Notes: generated by a model not told the origin, from the sequence alone. A DNA stretch of 32,741 bases from Chrysomallon squamiferum (GCA_012295275.1 CM022677.1:4758715-4791455), one strand, 5' to 3'. Counted from the first letter of the stretch, positions 1-11,017 are shown. Translations and numbers: made by a program.

Positions 1-34
1 AAGAAATATTTAGTTTAAGTCATGAAAATGTGTA

Positions 35-640
35 TTCACGTCATTTGGGGTGAAGATATGTGTGCAGTGCATCAGACTTTTACTGGCTAGGAATGTATCA
101 CAACATAAAGAAATTTGTCAAAACTTGTGAGGTGCCATAAAAATGGGAAACCAAATCAGGTTATTACCCTGACACCCCAAAAATGGGTGCCAATCAGTGG
201 ACCTGCTTTTTCAAAAGTGTTAGCTGATATTGTGGGACCACTGCCCAGAACAAGCCAGGGGAACAAAAATCTGTAGACAATAATGTGTGTGAATACTAGG
301 TTCCAGAGGCAATCCCATTATGTAAGATGACAACTAGTGTGGTAACAAAAGCTCTGATGAAATATTTCATGATGACTGGTTTACCAGATGAAATTCAGTC
401 TGATCAAGGCTCAAATTTCATGTCAAAATTATTTTAGCAAGTCATGGTTATGTTACAAATGCATCAGGAGACACAAAAGTGAGTTGGTAACAATGGAAAA
501 TTTGGATAATAGATGATTGGACAAGTCTGGTGTATTATATTAATCAGACAATGGGACAGTAAAATAAAGGACTCCATAGTGTGAAGTATCATGATTAATA
601 CTCTGCAACACAACCAGAAGAAAGTTAGAAAAAACTAACT
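35..640 (+). mobile_element. Ty3/gypsy retrotransposon integrase remnant
   Basis: Translating the plus strand in shifting frames gives the signatures of a gypsy-type integrase. A zinc-binding-like stretch with HLG lies near 42. A GKPNQV-like linker is at about 143. A catalytic-core start (ADIVGPLPRTSQGN) is at about 220-270. GLPDEIQSDQGSNFMSKLF, which contains the second catalytic Asp region, is at about 378-435. Stop codons and frameshifts interrupt it, for example just after the GN motif near 272 and after SKLF near 436. No LTRs, RT or RNase H are visible, and the left side is cut by the window edge. The fragment fades out by about 640. It is an inactive fossil; the family assignment rests on the motif order. 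Confidence 0.75.
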
Positions 641-659
641 AAATAATAACAATAAAAAA

Positions 660-1160
660 TTATATCCCTGACCATGAATCACATTTATTGCAGTCGGTTT
701 TAATGGAGCGGAACCTTTTTCTTATCTGTAATCAAAGCTGCTCTGTGAAAACATAATGTCACAATGGACAACACAGTTTTTTTCCAGTATTTGTTAATTT
801 GATGAAAACATTCTAATCTGCACATTGAAATAACACTTACCTTGCACAAGTTTAGTATTTATTCCCAAATCTAATTCCATCAAACTGAATGAAATTATCA
901 TTTCACATGACATGCTTTTTACTAGGAAATGAGAAACTGTAAGAAAAACAAAAACAATTGTAAAACTGCTACACACAGTAAAATGCCACTCAGAAAGATA
1001 TAAATAAATGAATAGCACTGATGAAAATAAACTTTTTCATGTATATCTGTGTCAGTCTAAACTTATGTATACAGTGAGATGATGAGAAGCAAATGGATGG
1101 ATGATAAAAGAATAAAATGAGATAGAAAAAGAGAAACACACACACGTATAAATAAATAAA

Positions 1161-1191
<31 letters not shown>

Positions 1192-2300
1192 TGTGAGAAT
1201 GAACTTGTAAAATATGATGCTATACTGACAAGAAGTGTTTTATTTTGAATTATTAGAAACATAATAAATATTTTAACATTAGTACATTGCATTAGTGGCT
1301 CAGGTTTTGTTATTTCACTGAAATAGTAAATGTTATTAAAGCTTGTTGTAAACTATTGTTAGGATGAATTTTTGCAACAGAAAATCTAAAACAATGGCTA
1401 TATAAATGATCATTATAAGCATTAACTTTTAAATAAAAACAAAATAAATAAAAGTGCCACTTAAGCCTGTACTTTTCACAAAGTGTATATGAATCATAAG
1501 ATAATCACATATTTGTCTAATTATATTTATTCTAACATTAGATGGAAACAGTCTTTAGAATAAAAACAAAAATTACACAATAATAACAAGATTAATATAC
1601 TTCTAAACTATAAATTATTACTGTCATAATTTATTATTAATTTTGATTTCCAGGCAGAAAATAAAAAAATAAAAATAAAGAAAAAGTAAATAAAGGAAAA
1701 CAAAACACAACATAAACTTTAACTTGTAAGAATGTAAAATATATATAAATATTGTGTTCACTTTTAAGTATAAATGAATTCTTTAGCTGAACTTTATCAG
1801 TTTTGTGTTGTAAATATGAACTCTATCATTTTGCATGTCTTTATAAAACACTTATTTATTTACTGTGATCATAACTACATAAAAAGCAACACTACAGCAC
1901 AAGTAGAGTGACATCATAGAACTTAACTAGCTGATATGTGAAACATTTACCATCAGATTTTCATTATTAACTCTGGTTTAACTGTAAGAAACATAAATAA
2001 ACGTAAGTAAAGGGAAATAACTGAAAATGTATAACAATAAATGAATCAATGTAACAAGGTTTTTTCTTAATGATTTTATTACCCTTTTTGAAGCATCACA
2101 TTTTTCATTACTGGTTTCTGTCAACAGACAAATGTTTATCTCAGTAAAAGACCTGACAGCAGAAATGGTTGTGAAAAACATATCTTTCAAATTATATATG
2201 ACTGGTAAAAGTAACAAAGAGTTTGTAGTAGCGTTTGACTGAATGTAATAGCATATGTGTGTGAATGATTGGTAAAAATATCAATACATCTTACTTGAAA
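660..2300. other. AT-rich non-coding stretch
   Basis: No supported gene. It holds AT-rich sequence with an AT microsatellite at about 1157-1190 and TATG runs. The short open frames here are low-complexity or lack splice or composition support. Confidence 0.6.
1157..1190. repeat. (AT)n / TATG microsatellite
   Basis: Alternating AT followed by short ATGTAT repeats. Confidence 0.9.
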
Positions 2301-2311
2301 TTTTGTCTTCT

Positions 2312-2905
2312 TCACTTTCCCTGTAATGAGAAATTATTACTATAATCATCACAGCTATCATCTTGTGATGTAACTACATCACAAACACTGTCCTCGTATA
2401 ATGAGAAATTATTACTATAATCATCACAGCTATCATCTTGTGATGTAACTGCATCACAAACACTGTCCTCGTATAATGAGAAATTATTACTATAATCATC
2501 ACAGCTATCATCTTGTGATGTAACTACATCACAAACACTGTCCTCGTATAATGAGAAATTATTACTATAATCATCACAGCTATCATCTTGTGATGTAACT
2601 ACATCACAAACACTGTCCTCGTATAATGAGAAATGATTACTATAATCATCAGAGCTATCATCTTGTGATGTAACTACATAACAAACACTGTCCTCGTATA
2701 ATGAGAAATTATTACTATAATCATCACAGCTATCATCTTGTGATGTAACTACATCACAAACACTGTCCTTGTATAATGAGAAATTATTATTATAATCATC
2801 ACAGCTATCATCTTGTGATGTAACTACATCACAAACACTGTCCTCGTATAATGAGAAATTATTACTATAATCATCATCATCTTGTGATGTAACTATCACA
2901 AACAT
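2312..2905 (-). CDS. acidic 25-residue tandem-repeat ORF (75-bp minisatellite)
   Basis: About eight head-to-tail 75-bp units keep a 25-residue frame open for 197 codons on the minus strand. Each unit reads roughly TSQDDSCDDYSNNFSL then YEDSVCDVV. It is rich in Asp, Ser, Tyr and a regular pair of Cys. Copies are nearly identical, with a few substitutions (K for E, H for N, A for V). The array is preceded in the same orientation by an exon-like start at 3015, but a scrambled unit at about 2870-2935 puts the two out of frame. At the other end the last unit turns into an acceptor-like TCATTACAG followed by an ESEEDKIS reading and GTAAGA. No family is recognised. It may be an expanded exon of a secreted or cytoplasmic-tail protein, or an open minisatellite with no function. 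Confidence 0.4.
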   Translation of the reverse strand: MFVIVTSQDDDDYSNNFSLYEDSVCDVVTSQDDSCDDYNNNFSLYKDSVCDVVTSQDDSCDDYSNNFSLYEDSVCYVVTSQDDSSDDYSNHFSLYEDSVCDVVTSQDDSCDDYSNNFSLYEDSVCDVVTSQDDSCDDYSNNFSLYEDSVCDAVTSQDDSCDDYSNNFSLYEDSVCDVVTSQDDSCDDYSNNFSLQGK

Positions 2906-2965
2906 CTTGTGATGTAATCATCACAGCTATCATCTTGTGATGTAACTACATCACAAACACTGTCC
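2327..2965 (-). repeat. 75-bp minisatellite, about 8 units
   Basis: Unit starts recur at 2327, 2402, 2477, 2552, 2627, 2702, 2777 and 2852, exactly 75 bp apart, so the unit is a multiple of three. A degenerate, rearranged unit follows to about 2965. Confidence 0.95.
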
Positions 2966-3015
2966 TCGTATGCTTGCTCCTCCTCAAAAGGCTGATCTTC
3001 ATCTGACCTATCAGT
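2896..3015 (-). CDS. candidate exon feeding into the acidic repeat
   Basis: On the minus strand AACATTTCAG ends at 3016. It is followed by an open frame TDRSDEDQPFEEEQAYEDSV, then the first repeat residues, and a stop (TGA) near 2896 caused by the scrambled unit. A possible upstream mini-exon at 3211-3241 (after TTTTCCACAG, ending CTTCAG|GTATTT) reads WTVGIYDTLQ and joins in phase 0. The acidic leader is continuous with the repeat composition. Function unknown. Confidence 0.35.
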   Translation of the reverse strand, partial: TDRSDEDQPFEEEQAYEDSVCDVVTSQDDSCDDYITRCL

Positions 3016-3125
3016 CTGAAATGTTTTGTTATAGTATTGTTAAAAACAAAACAGTATCTGACAAAACATATCTTCCATCACAGCAAATTATATGAACACT
3101 GATCTTACATAAAAGCAACAAATAC

Positions 3126-3126
<1 letters not shown>

Positions 3127-3186
<60 letters not shown>
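3127..3186. repeat. (AAT)n microsatellite
   Basis: About 20 uninterrupted AAT units. The minus-strand poly-Leu frame over it is an artefact. Confidence 0.95.
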
Positions 3187-3192
<6 letters not shown>

Positions 3193-3244
3193 ATGTTAAA
3201 TATAAATACCTGAAGTGTGTCATAAATTCCAACAGTCCAGCTGT

Positions 3245-4690
3245 GGAAAAGGCATTTCATGAAATGATTGATACTTTCCACTTTTCATGCACTGCAAAAA
3301 ATAAAATGAAAAAACATCAGAACTGCTACAACTTATTATAATATTGAAAAAAATAAAATAAACATTAGTGAGAACATATGCACACAAAGTTTAATTAATT
3401 ACTGACACATGTAACTACATAAATAAAAATAACATTAACTATAAAAATTAATCTGTCAAACAATTTCAAGATTCTAACTTAAAATTAATTAGAAAATAAT
3501 AATAATAATAATAATAATAACAATAATAATAATAATAATAATAACAACAACAGACATATCCCTTGTGAAAAACTGCCTTATGAGATACTTCATCTACAAC
3601 AGATTTCATGTGCAGTAGCTGTTATCACTTTCAACATACCTAAATAGAAGACAGATTTGGATACTGCAATATCAAACTAATGTTATGTAACAATTATTTC
3701 TTTTGTAATCCTTCACTTAGTAAATAATAATCTACTCTTTACTGTGGACTATACCACACCTATTGATTTATATGAAAGCATTTAGTTCTATAAAATAAAT
3801 ATGAATGTTGTCTATGACGACTTACAGTAATACCCTAGTAAAACCCCTCCTGCACTTAAACTGTCTTCAAAACGAAGGTTAATGTTTCCAACAACAATTT
3901 ATAATAATGTTCTTTTTTTTTTTTTTTTTTTTTTTAAAGTTCTCTGTATTTCCCTACCACAATTTAAGTTTTCAAAAGGCTTTGAACACTCGGATATAAT
4001 GCTTATTGTGCATGAGCGTTATTTCCCCTTGTCATTTATTTACATTGATTTCGTCCCTAGAGCAAGAGCATCTGAGCCAAAGATAGTGATTCTGAAATAT
4101 TATCCATGGTAAACAAATAACGATATATGCGATTATTTTAAAGAATTTATGGACGAAACAAAATCTTCATAGTTTGTTTCAAATCCTTTCTTCTCAGAAG
4201 AAAATAAAATCTAGGTTTCACTGTTCTAATATAATGATTATTTCGTAGAATAAAATGTGTGTGTGCGTCTGTGTGTGTACAGTTAATTCATAAGATAGCA
4301 TCATAAATATAAATTTCCTATTAGTTAATAGCAATGAAATGAATGAATGAATGAATGAATGAAGGATCTAGTATCAAGGGTGATAATTCTTATATATATT
4401 TATTATGAAGTGCATAAGTTAGCTATTATGAAAATATATATTAGTTTTCTGTTTTCAAGAGAGCTGCATTTGATAGTCTTTGCGCTGTATAATAATGACT
4501 ATGGTATGTACTCTCCTGTCTGTGGGATGGTACATATCAATGATCTTTAGCTGCTAACTGGATAGCCCATGAAGTGATGACAGTTGTTCTTATTTAGATT
4601 TTTGTATGTATATACATATGTTTGTGTATGTTCTTATCTGCATGCATTTGTACATTTGTGTTTGTGCATATAACTTCATTCATATGACCA
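3245..4690. other. AT-rich non-coding stretch with simple repeats
   Basis: Contains an AAT/CAAT block (about 3497-3550), a poly-T run (about 3911-3936), a GTGTGC run (about 4256-4280) and a GAAT run (about 4337-4363). I see no supportable gene. Confidence 0.55.
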
Positions 4691-4718
4691 GACAGCAATT
4701 ATATATATATATATATAT

Positions 4719-4835
4719 AGGTTAGGACACTGGCTTGAAAAATAACAGACAGCTGGTTCAAGCCTCATCATTTGTAGCTCAATGATTTGAGTTAATGTTC
4801 AGTGATTAAGTCTTTGTGCATACTCCAACCTTGTC
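4719..4835 (+). mobile_element. probable tRNA-derived SINE fragment
   Basis: GGTTAGGACACTGGCTTGA resembles a tRNA A-box region. About 30 bp later GCTGGTTCAAGCCTC matches the B-box consensus GGTTCRANNCC. The stretch follows an AT microsatellite and continues into unique sequence, as expected for a 5' SINE head. There is no complete cloverleaf, so it is not a functional tRNA gene. Confidence 0.45.
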
Positions 4836-5032
4836 AAGAATACCTAATGTTTTACATTCAATACAAAATTAACTGATTTTTTCTGATCTTGTCATGAAAC
4901 AATTTAATTCTGCATATCTCTAAAGTGTATATGTAACATTAACAGAGTAGTAAGAGTAAGAAATATTTGAAATCTCAAAATGGATTTTAAAAACTGTATT
5001 TGTTTGTTGTTTTGCTTTTTGTAATTGTTTTA

Positions 5033-5064
<32 letters not shown>
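5033..5064. repeat. (AT)n microsatellite
   Basis: About 15 AT units. Confidence 0.95.
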
Positions 5065-5067
<3 letters not shown>

Positions 5068-5389
5068 GTTTATTAAAAATATTTTTCTACAAAATAAACA
5101 AATAAAACCAAAACAGTTGCAGTAAAATATTTGTATTGGCTCAGGTTAAGTTTATGTGAAAACTATTATTTCTTCTAATATTGTCTTTATGTATCAAACA
5201 TTCTTAAAACATCTTAAAGAAAAATAATAAAACAACCATTTTTATCTGTTTTGTACATCCAACACTCATACCATAATCTATATTTAATACTTAATAAATA
5301 TCCTTAACATTGCCAAAAACTTCTTTATTCAGGATTTACTGCTTTCATTGGTATTCGAAATGTCACATCTGATTTATTTAAGTGTTCTC

Positions 5390-5515
5390 TATAATTTCCT
5401 TTCTTTTTCCACTTTTGTTGAGAGTTCTGAGATCTTCCCTCTGATCAATGGCTAACTGTCGCTTGAGAACCAGCAACATGCCCACTGCCTTGTTTATAAC
5501 AGTTTACTCTGATTT
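5390..5515 (-). CDS. short possible exon, unrecognised
   Basis: The minus strand reads about 41 codons of protein-like sequence around KAVGMLLVLKRQLAIDQRED, then LRTLNKSGKRKE. Charged and heptad-like spacing suggests a helix. It lies on the same strand as the decayed exon pairs at 6.5-9.1 kb and could belong to the same old gene. No strong splice sites were seen, and no family is recognised. Confidence 0.2.
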
Positions 5516-5604
5516 ATATGTTGTTAGCACACAAACCAATACCTTTCAAATTTGAGTCCAGGTTTGAAAATAGAGATAAACTGGTTGTGAGTGACATTAA
5601 AGTA

Positions 5605-6165
5605 GCTGTGTAAGTTGTGTTTGAATCATTTCACTGGTTGCTGACATGTAATTCTGTAGACAACAGCTGTGTAAGTTGTATTTAAATCATTTCACTGGTT
5701 GCTGACATGTAATTCTGTAGACAACAGCTGTGTAAGTTGTATTTAAATCATTTCACTGGTTGCTGACATGTAATTCTGTAGACAACAGCTGTGTAAGTTG
5801 TATTTAAATCATTTCACTGGTTGCTGACATGTAATTCTGTAGACAACAGCTGTGTAAGTTGTGTTTAAATCATTTCACTGGTTGCTGACATGTAATTCTG
5901 TAGACAACAGCTGTGTAAGTTGTATTTAAATCATTTCACTGGTTGCTGACATGTAATTCTGTAGACAACAGCTGTGTAAGTTGTGTTTGAATCATTTCAC
6001 TGGTTGCTGACATGTAATTCTGTAGACAACAGCTGTGTAAGTTGTATTTAAATCATTTCACTGGTTGCTGACATGTAATTCTGTAGACAACAGCTGTGTA
6101 AGTTGTATTTAAATCATTTCACTGGTTGCTGACGTGTACATCTGTAGCAGAACAGACAACAGCTG
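5605..6165. repeat. 61-bp minisatellite, about 9 units
   Basis: Nine near-identical 61-bp units beginning GCTGTGTAAGTTGTATTTAA and ending GTAGACAACA. Differences are mostly single bases (GTGTTTGA/GTATTTAA). The last unit is diverged. On the minus strand every unit carries a TTGTCTACAG acceptor-like motif. Confidence 0.95.
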
Positions 6166-6169
6166 TGAT

Positions 6170-6530
6170 ATGTTTACTGCAACACTGACCAGGTTGCCAG
6201 CTCGAGATCTGAAATAGAGAAATGAGCTGTCATAGAATATATCAATAGATGTTATTGCTGCTGAACTGGAAACAAAAATATTATTATTTATTTATTTACT
6301 TTTTGGTTTCAAATCCCAAAATTACTACAAATACTGTGCTATCAGTTTTTACTCTGAAAATTAGAGGTACTGAGATCCTATGTCCAAATTACAGTTTTAA
6401 TCTCAATATCACTTTTAACCTCTTCTTATGTTAAGGAATCCAAATTTAGCTCTCCAACTCAATTTTCTAAATTTTAGTTTGAAATACATGTTTAAAACAT
6501 GAACATCTTTAAATCTTATTTACCAGCTCT
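6170..6530. other. non-coding, one possible micro-exon
   Basis: On the minus strand TTCTCTATTTCAG ends near 6211. It is followed by a short LELATWSVLQ reading and then GTAAAC. This could be a tiny exon of the same decayed minus-strand gene, but it is too short to be sure. Nothing else is seen. Confidence 0.2.
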
Positions 6531-7090
6531 CTCTCTGTCATCTGTTCTTTCACCAATTTGACTGCATAAAGCCTTTATATATTCAGAATATTACAAGTGG
6601 AATCTAAAATCCTGAAGTTGAATCAAAGTCAATGAATATTAATTAGATCTTTTTAAATATGTGAAAATATATAAAAGTGTAGTACGTTAAAATGTTGTTG
6701 TAGTAATAAAAACATCCATATTAAACTGTATTCAAGTTAGTGAAATGTAACAAAACATTAAGAACTTAAATCTAAATTGTACCTGTAACAGAAGAATGTA
6801 TATATAAATTAACAGAGAAAGACAGAGAAATAAAATCAGACAGCCATACAAAAATACAGATCAACAGACAGAAACAAATAAGAAAGACTAAAAAAAAAGT
6901 CAGATAGAGAGAGAACAATAACCAAATTAAAAACTGAATATTTACCGCAAGGATTTCACTTTCTGTATTGTCGACGTATGTTTTCAGTTCTTCCTTTAGG
7001 AGACTAGTAAGTTTTCATTTTGAGTTGTCACCTTCATCTTTTGAATGACCTTGTCAAAGTTTTATCAAAAAAGGCAAAAGCTTTGTTAAA
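6530..7090 (-). pseudogene. decayed exon pair, copy 2 of a duplicated segment
   Basis: Two exon-like pieces read on the minus strand. The first starts after CAACTTCAG near 6613 and reads ILDS, a few residues, LNI, a stop, then RLYAVKLVKEQMTE. The second (about 6946-7050) reads IQKMKVTTQNENLL, then, after a one-base frame change, LLKEELKTYVDNTESEILA, and ends at a GTAAAT donor. The sequence is helical and charged, like a coiled coil. The same two pieces recur at 8465-9125, so this is a segmental duplication. The protein family is not recognised. The stop and frame change suggest decay. Confidence 0.45.
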
Positions 7091-7374
7091 AAACCTGAAA
7101 CAACAACAACAACACCAATAATAATAATAACAATTACATCATCTTTATGGACATTGGTATGGCCGTATCATGGTGAAAATGAGAACTGAGGCATGAAACT
7201 CAACTGACTCACTTTCTGTCACTCTAACCACTCTCTGTTTCTCTCTGTCTCTATCCTAATCTCTCTAGATTTTATTTTATATTTACCTTTTGACAAAGTT
7301 TCCAAGTTTGTTCAGCTGCTCAGTTATTTTTTAAAAAGTCTTCCTTTAAAAATACAGATCCTAAAACAGAGCTA

Positions 7375-8100
7375 ATTAACTCTTTCACTGTTAACTAACA
7401 AGTTCATATCAGTAATAGAAATAATGATTTCTGAGTTAACTTTCACTGTTAACTAACAATTTCATATTAGTAATAGAAATAATGTTTTCTGAGTTAACTT
7501 TCACTGTTAACTAACAATTTCATATCGGTAATAGAAATAATGTTTTCTGAGTTAACTTTCACTGTTAACTAACAATTTCATATCAGTAATAGAAATAATG
7601 ATTTCTGAGTTAACTTTCACTGTTAACTAACAAGTTCATATCAGTTACAGAAATAGTTTCCTGATTTAACTTTCATTGTTAGCTATTTTATATCAGTGAC
7701 TGAAATAGTGTTTTCTGAATTAACTCTTTCACATTAGTGATAGAAGTACTGTTTACTCTTTCATTGTTAACTATTTTATATCAGTGACTGAAATAGTGTC
7801 TTCTGAATTAACTCTATTTTATATCAGTGACTGAAATAGTGTTTTCTGAATTAACTCTTTCACATTAGTGATAGAAGTACTGTTTACTCTTTCACTGTTA
7901 ACTATTTTATATCAGTGACTGAAATAGTGTCTTCTGAATTAACTCTTTCACATTAGTGATAGAAGTACTGTTTACTGTTTCACTGTTAACTATTTTATAT
8001 CAGTGACTGAAATAGTGTCTTCTGAATTAACTCTTTCACATTAGTGATAGAAGTACTGTTTACTGTTTCACTGTTAACTATTTCATATTAGTGAGAGAAA
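7375..8100. repeat. nested 58-bp and 88-bp tandem arrays
   Basis: From about 7375 to 7660 a 58-bp unit repeats about five times (CTGAGTTAAC recurs at 7431, 7489 and onward). From about 7660 to 8095 it passes into a related longer unit; its CACATTAGTGATAG marker recurs at 7861, 7949 and 8037, 88 bp apart. The longer unit seems to be built from parts of the shorter one. Confidence 0.9.
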
Positions 8101-8464
8101 TGATGTTTTCTTGTATGCAGGAAACTAGTTAAGAAAAAACAGTAAAATAAATGAGTAAATAAATATTTGAAATGAATTAAAAAATAAAATAAATAGCAGA
8201 CAAAATAAAATAAAAGTAAATATAAATATAAATAAAGTATGGTACAGTGAAGTAAATGCAGGGAAAGTTAAAATTGTTGAGACAGAAATAATATTTAAAA
8301 AATTATCAGATACACACACAAACTCTCTATCATTGACACAAACATACACACAGACAAGACCTTTATATTAGCTAAGTTTTCATCTCCTGCAATGCTTAAC
8401 AAAATAGATTCTACACAAAACATTTGATAAAAATACTGTAAAAGTCTTTACATACCTCTCCTCA

Positions 8465-8810
8465 TCTGTTCAGTTCACCAGAACCCACAGTGTATTTGAA
8501 AGCAGAAACTGAGTCTTCATATATTCAGGTTACTAATGGAATCTCCAATCCTGAAGATGAATAAATGTCATAATTAGATGTCTTTAAACATGTCCAAATG
8601 TACACAAGTGTAGTTAAAATTATATTGTATGTATATTAAACATCCATGCTGAGCTATATTCCTGTGACAAAACATTTTTCAAGATGTAAATCTTAGTTCT
8701 ACCTTTAATGGAGGAATACACGTATAAACAGACTGAGGGACACAGACATGTAAATAAATAAAACTATAGAGATTGGTAAACAGAGAAAATGATGTAGAAG
8801 TAAAGAGATC

Positions 8811-8868
<58 letters not shown>

Positions 8869-9125
8869 ATAAAAAATCATATTGATAATGAGATTCAGAC
8901 AGAAAGAGAAAGACAGATGGGAAAACAGACACATTTCATTTCAAATAAGAAACATCTAACAAACCCTGAAATAATAAAAATTAAGAATGAAAGTAAAACA
9001 AAATATTTTTTTTCGATTTACTTTGCCTCTTCTATGTTGTCAGTTTATGTTCTGAGTTCTTGGTTTATGAGGTTTACTAATTTGTCATCTCCAGTTGTCA
9101 GCTTCATCTTCTGAATGATGCTGTA
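8465..9125 (-). pseudogene. decayed exon pair, copy 1 of a duplicated segment
   Basis: Counterpart of 6530-7090. The first exon-like piece follows CATCTTCAG near 8553 (GATTGGAGATTCC) and ends at GAGAG|GTATGT. Its frame has a stop at the same relative position as the other copy (NI then stop). The second exon (9022-9120) follows CTTCCTTACAG and reads IIQKMKLTTGDDKLVNLIN, then QELRT, a TAA stop at 9045-9047 where the other copy has Tyr, then TDNIEEAK, and a GTAAAT donor. The splice sites look better preserved than the frame. No known family identified. Confidence 0.45.
8812..8864. repeat. (AAT)n microsatellite
   Basis: About 17 AAT units. The poly-Ile and poly-Leu frames over it are artefacts. 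Confidence 0.95.
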
Positions 9126-9136
9126 AGGAAGATCAA

Positions 9137-9337
9137 CACTGTGTTAAAAACATGAAATTAGAAAAACAAAAAATATTAACATCTTCCTTATGATGACAAA
9201 GAGGAGAATTCAAGTATCAGACTGAGCCTGTTTTCAAACTGTGTTAAAAACATGAAATTAGAAAAACAAAAAATATTAACATCTTCCTTATGATGACAAA
9301 GAGGAGAATTCAAGTATCAGACTGAGCCTGTTTTCAA
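9137..9337. repeat. 100-bp exact tandem duplication
   Basis: The 100-bp block starting ACTGTGTTAAAAACATGAAA is present twice in a row with essentially no differences, so the duplication is recent. It lies just upstream, in minus-strand sense, of the decayed exon acceptor at 9121. Confidence 0.95.
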
Positions 9338-9339
9338 AC

Positions 9340-9840
9340 ACACTTACACGTCGACTTTTTGAAAACTTGCTGTTTTCATAATTCAGATATTCTAAAATTA
9401 AACAATGGATTTCAAGCCAGAACAATCTGAATGTATCTGAAATACTGTCACAACTTCTGTATGGAATATTACACAGTTTTTATCCCAAAAATGTATGTCT
9501 GAAAGGGTTAAAAATCAGTCTGAATATAAACATTTTAAAGGAAGTTACTTTTCTTATTATTAAACTTTTCTGTGCTGAAGTAAGAACTGGCATGTAAGTT
9601 AAAGAATAATTAAATAAATATAAAAGAAATAAAACAGTAAATATAAATAAATAAATAATTATTTTATTTTAGTTTTTTTTTAATTTGTATTGTAATGTAG
9701 TTTGATATTAGGTGTTAAATAACTGAAAAGATTAAACATTTTATAGAATATATATTAATGAAAACAAACTTCAAGACTAATCTGTCAGTATATTACTACA
9801 CATTTTCTTTTACCTAATCACTAAGAACTTTAACTAGATG
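9340..9840. other. non-coding AT-rich stretch
   Basis: Short AAT-rich and poly-T stretches only; no supported gene. Confidence 0.5.
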
Positions 9841-9859
9841 ATTCTAAATCTTACACTAC

Positions 9860-10265
9860 TGTTACCAGAATCTTCTTTGTATGACCAATATGCTGAATCT
9901 TCCTCCACAGTGATTGGGCACTGCTGAAAAAACATCTCCTTGAACTCTTTCACTGCTGCACTGGAGACAGCTTTCTCAAAGTCAGTTTAGATAATCTGTG
10001 GCTTCAAATTGAAGTTTTTTTCTGCTTCAATCTTCAAGAGTTGAAAAACTGAGACATACGTAGCTTGAGTCTTGTTTGGAAGGAACATGTAAACAAGAGG
10101 GTATGTGATGTCCTGGAATTCTGCATGAAGAGTGTAAAACCAGTGTTTCATATCACAGACTCTTAACACCTGCTTCAATGTGATATGATGAATTACCTCC
10201 CTTTTTCTTAGTTCACCAGTCTGAGTGTACTGGTCTCCATGGAGATTGTACCTGTCAAATACAGA
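9860..10265 (-). mobile_element. MULE-type transposase remnant
   Basis: The minus-strand frame reads KHWFYTLHAEFQDITYPLVY, then MFLPNKTQATYVSVFQLLK and EAEKNFNLKPQII, a TAA stop near 9987, and TDFEKAVSSAAVKEF. KHWF...YTLHAEF...YPLVY.LLPNKTQATY...II.TDFEKA is the familiar core of MULE transposases often paired with FLYWCH zinc fingers. The usual DGTFK segment between KHWF and YTLHA is missing, the segment after FEKA is altered, and a stop interrupts it. The frame stays open upstream for about 30 codons. No terminal inverted repeats were found. Inactive fragment. Confidence 0.65.
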
Positions 10266-10664
10266 ACTGCTACCTGTACAAGATGTTCATAATCTTGAAA
10301 TAATTTACAATTTATTAATTTCATCAAACAAACAAAAAATATAAATAAAGAAATAAAGAAAGAAAGAAATATTATTATTTCGTTGATTTTGTTTCTAGTA
10401 AGAAATAGTGCATCCATTACCATTACAAGTTAATAAAATACTTAAATAAATGTGTGGATTTTTTTTTGTTGTTTAAGAATATAAAACAGTTCATTCACAG
10501 AAGTAAAGTTTGCATTTGTATGGTTATCAAAACAACATAATGAAAGTATTCAGTAAGGTTGCTAGTAATTTTCTAGTCACAACCTTTTATATCATTTTAT
10601 TTACATTGTTGCAAAAGACAGAAAGAATTAAAAAAATATATTTTTAATTAAAACATTAAACCTT

Positions 10665-10869
10665 TTATTTCTGATGAAATGAAATATCATTCCCTGAAAG
10701 AGATGTAATACGGGGAACTATCACAACTAAATTTGCTGCAGAATTAGAAACACATAACAACATTTCTAGGAAATCCACATTTCCATTAACAAGGCCAGAG
10801 ATCTTTCTGTGACATCTTTGAAAAGACCAAGAGTTTCCAGGTATGTCCATATAATCAAGAATTATCACT
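10665..10869 (-). CDS. possible terminal exon, unrecognised 66-67 aa
   Basis: After TTTAATGTTCAG (ending at 10870) an open frame begins ILDYMDIPGNSWSFQRCHRK, continues ISGLVNGNVDFLEMLLCVSN and VVIVPRITSLSG, and ends FHQK-stop. The stop overlaps AATAAA (minus strand, about 10665), a possible poly(A) signal. The composition is protein-like, in contrast to the simple-repeat frames around it. No motif identifies a family. A 74-codon minus frame just upstream (11242-11018, with KPELKESILKNLRTNDKTNL) may or may not belong with it. Confidence 0.35.
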
Positions 10870-11017
10870 GAACATTAAATAAAGAAAATACAAAAATAAT
10901 GTAGCTTTAATTATAAAACAAGAGCACACACACATACAAGTTAACTATTTGACTTTCACTTTTCTTATAAATGTAATAAAAAGTTAGTGTAAATTAAAAT
11001 ATTCAAAATATTCAAAA

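Noticed and set aside
4719-4790. functional tRNA gene
   Set aside because: Box A and B resemblance only; no cloverleaf or anticodon stem can be drawn.
5605-6165. CRISPR-like regular direct repeats
   Set aside because: The units are contiguous with no unique spacers, and the genome is eukaryotic; it is a minisatellite.
8773-9114. 113-codon frame with poly-Ile
   Set aside because: Made by the AAT microsatellite; the rest is the antisense shadow of the decayed exon at 9022-9120.
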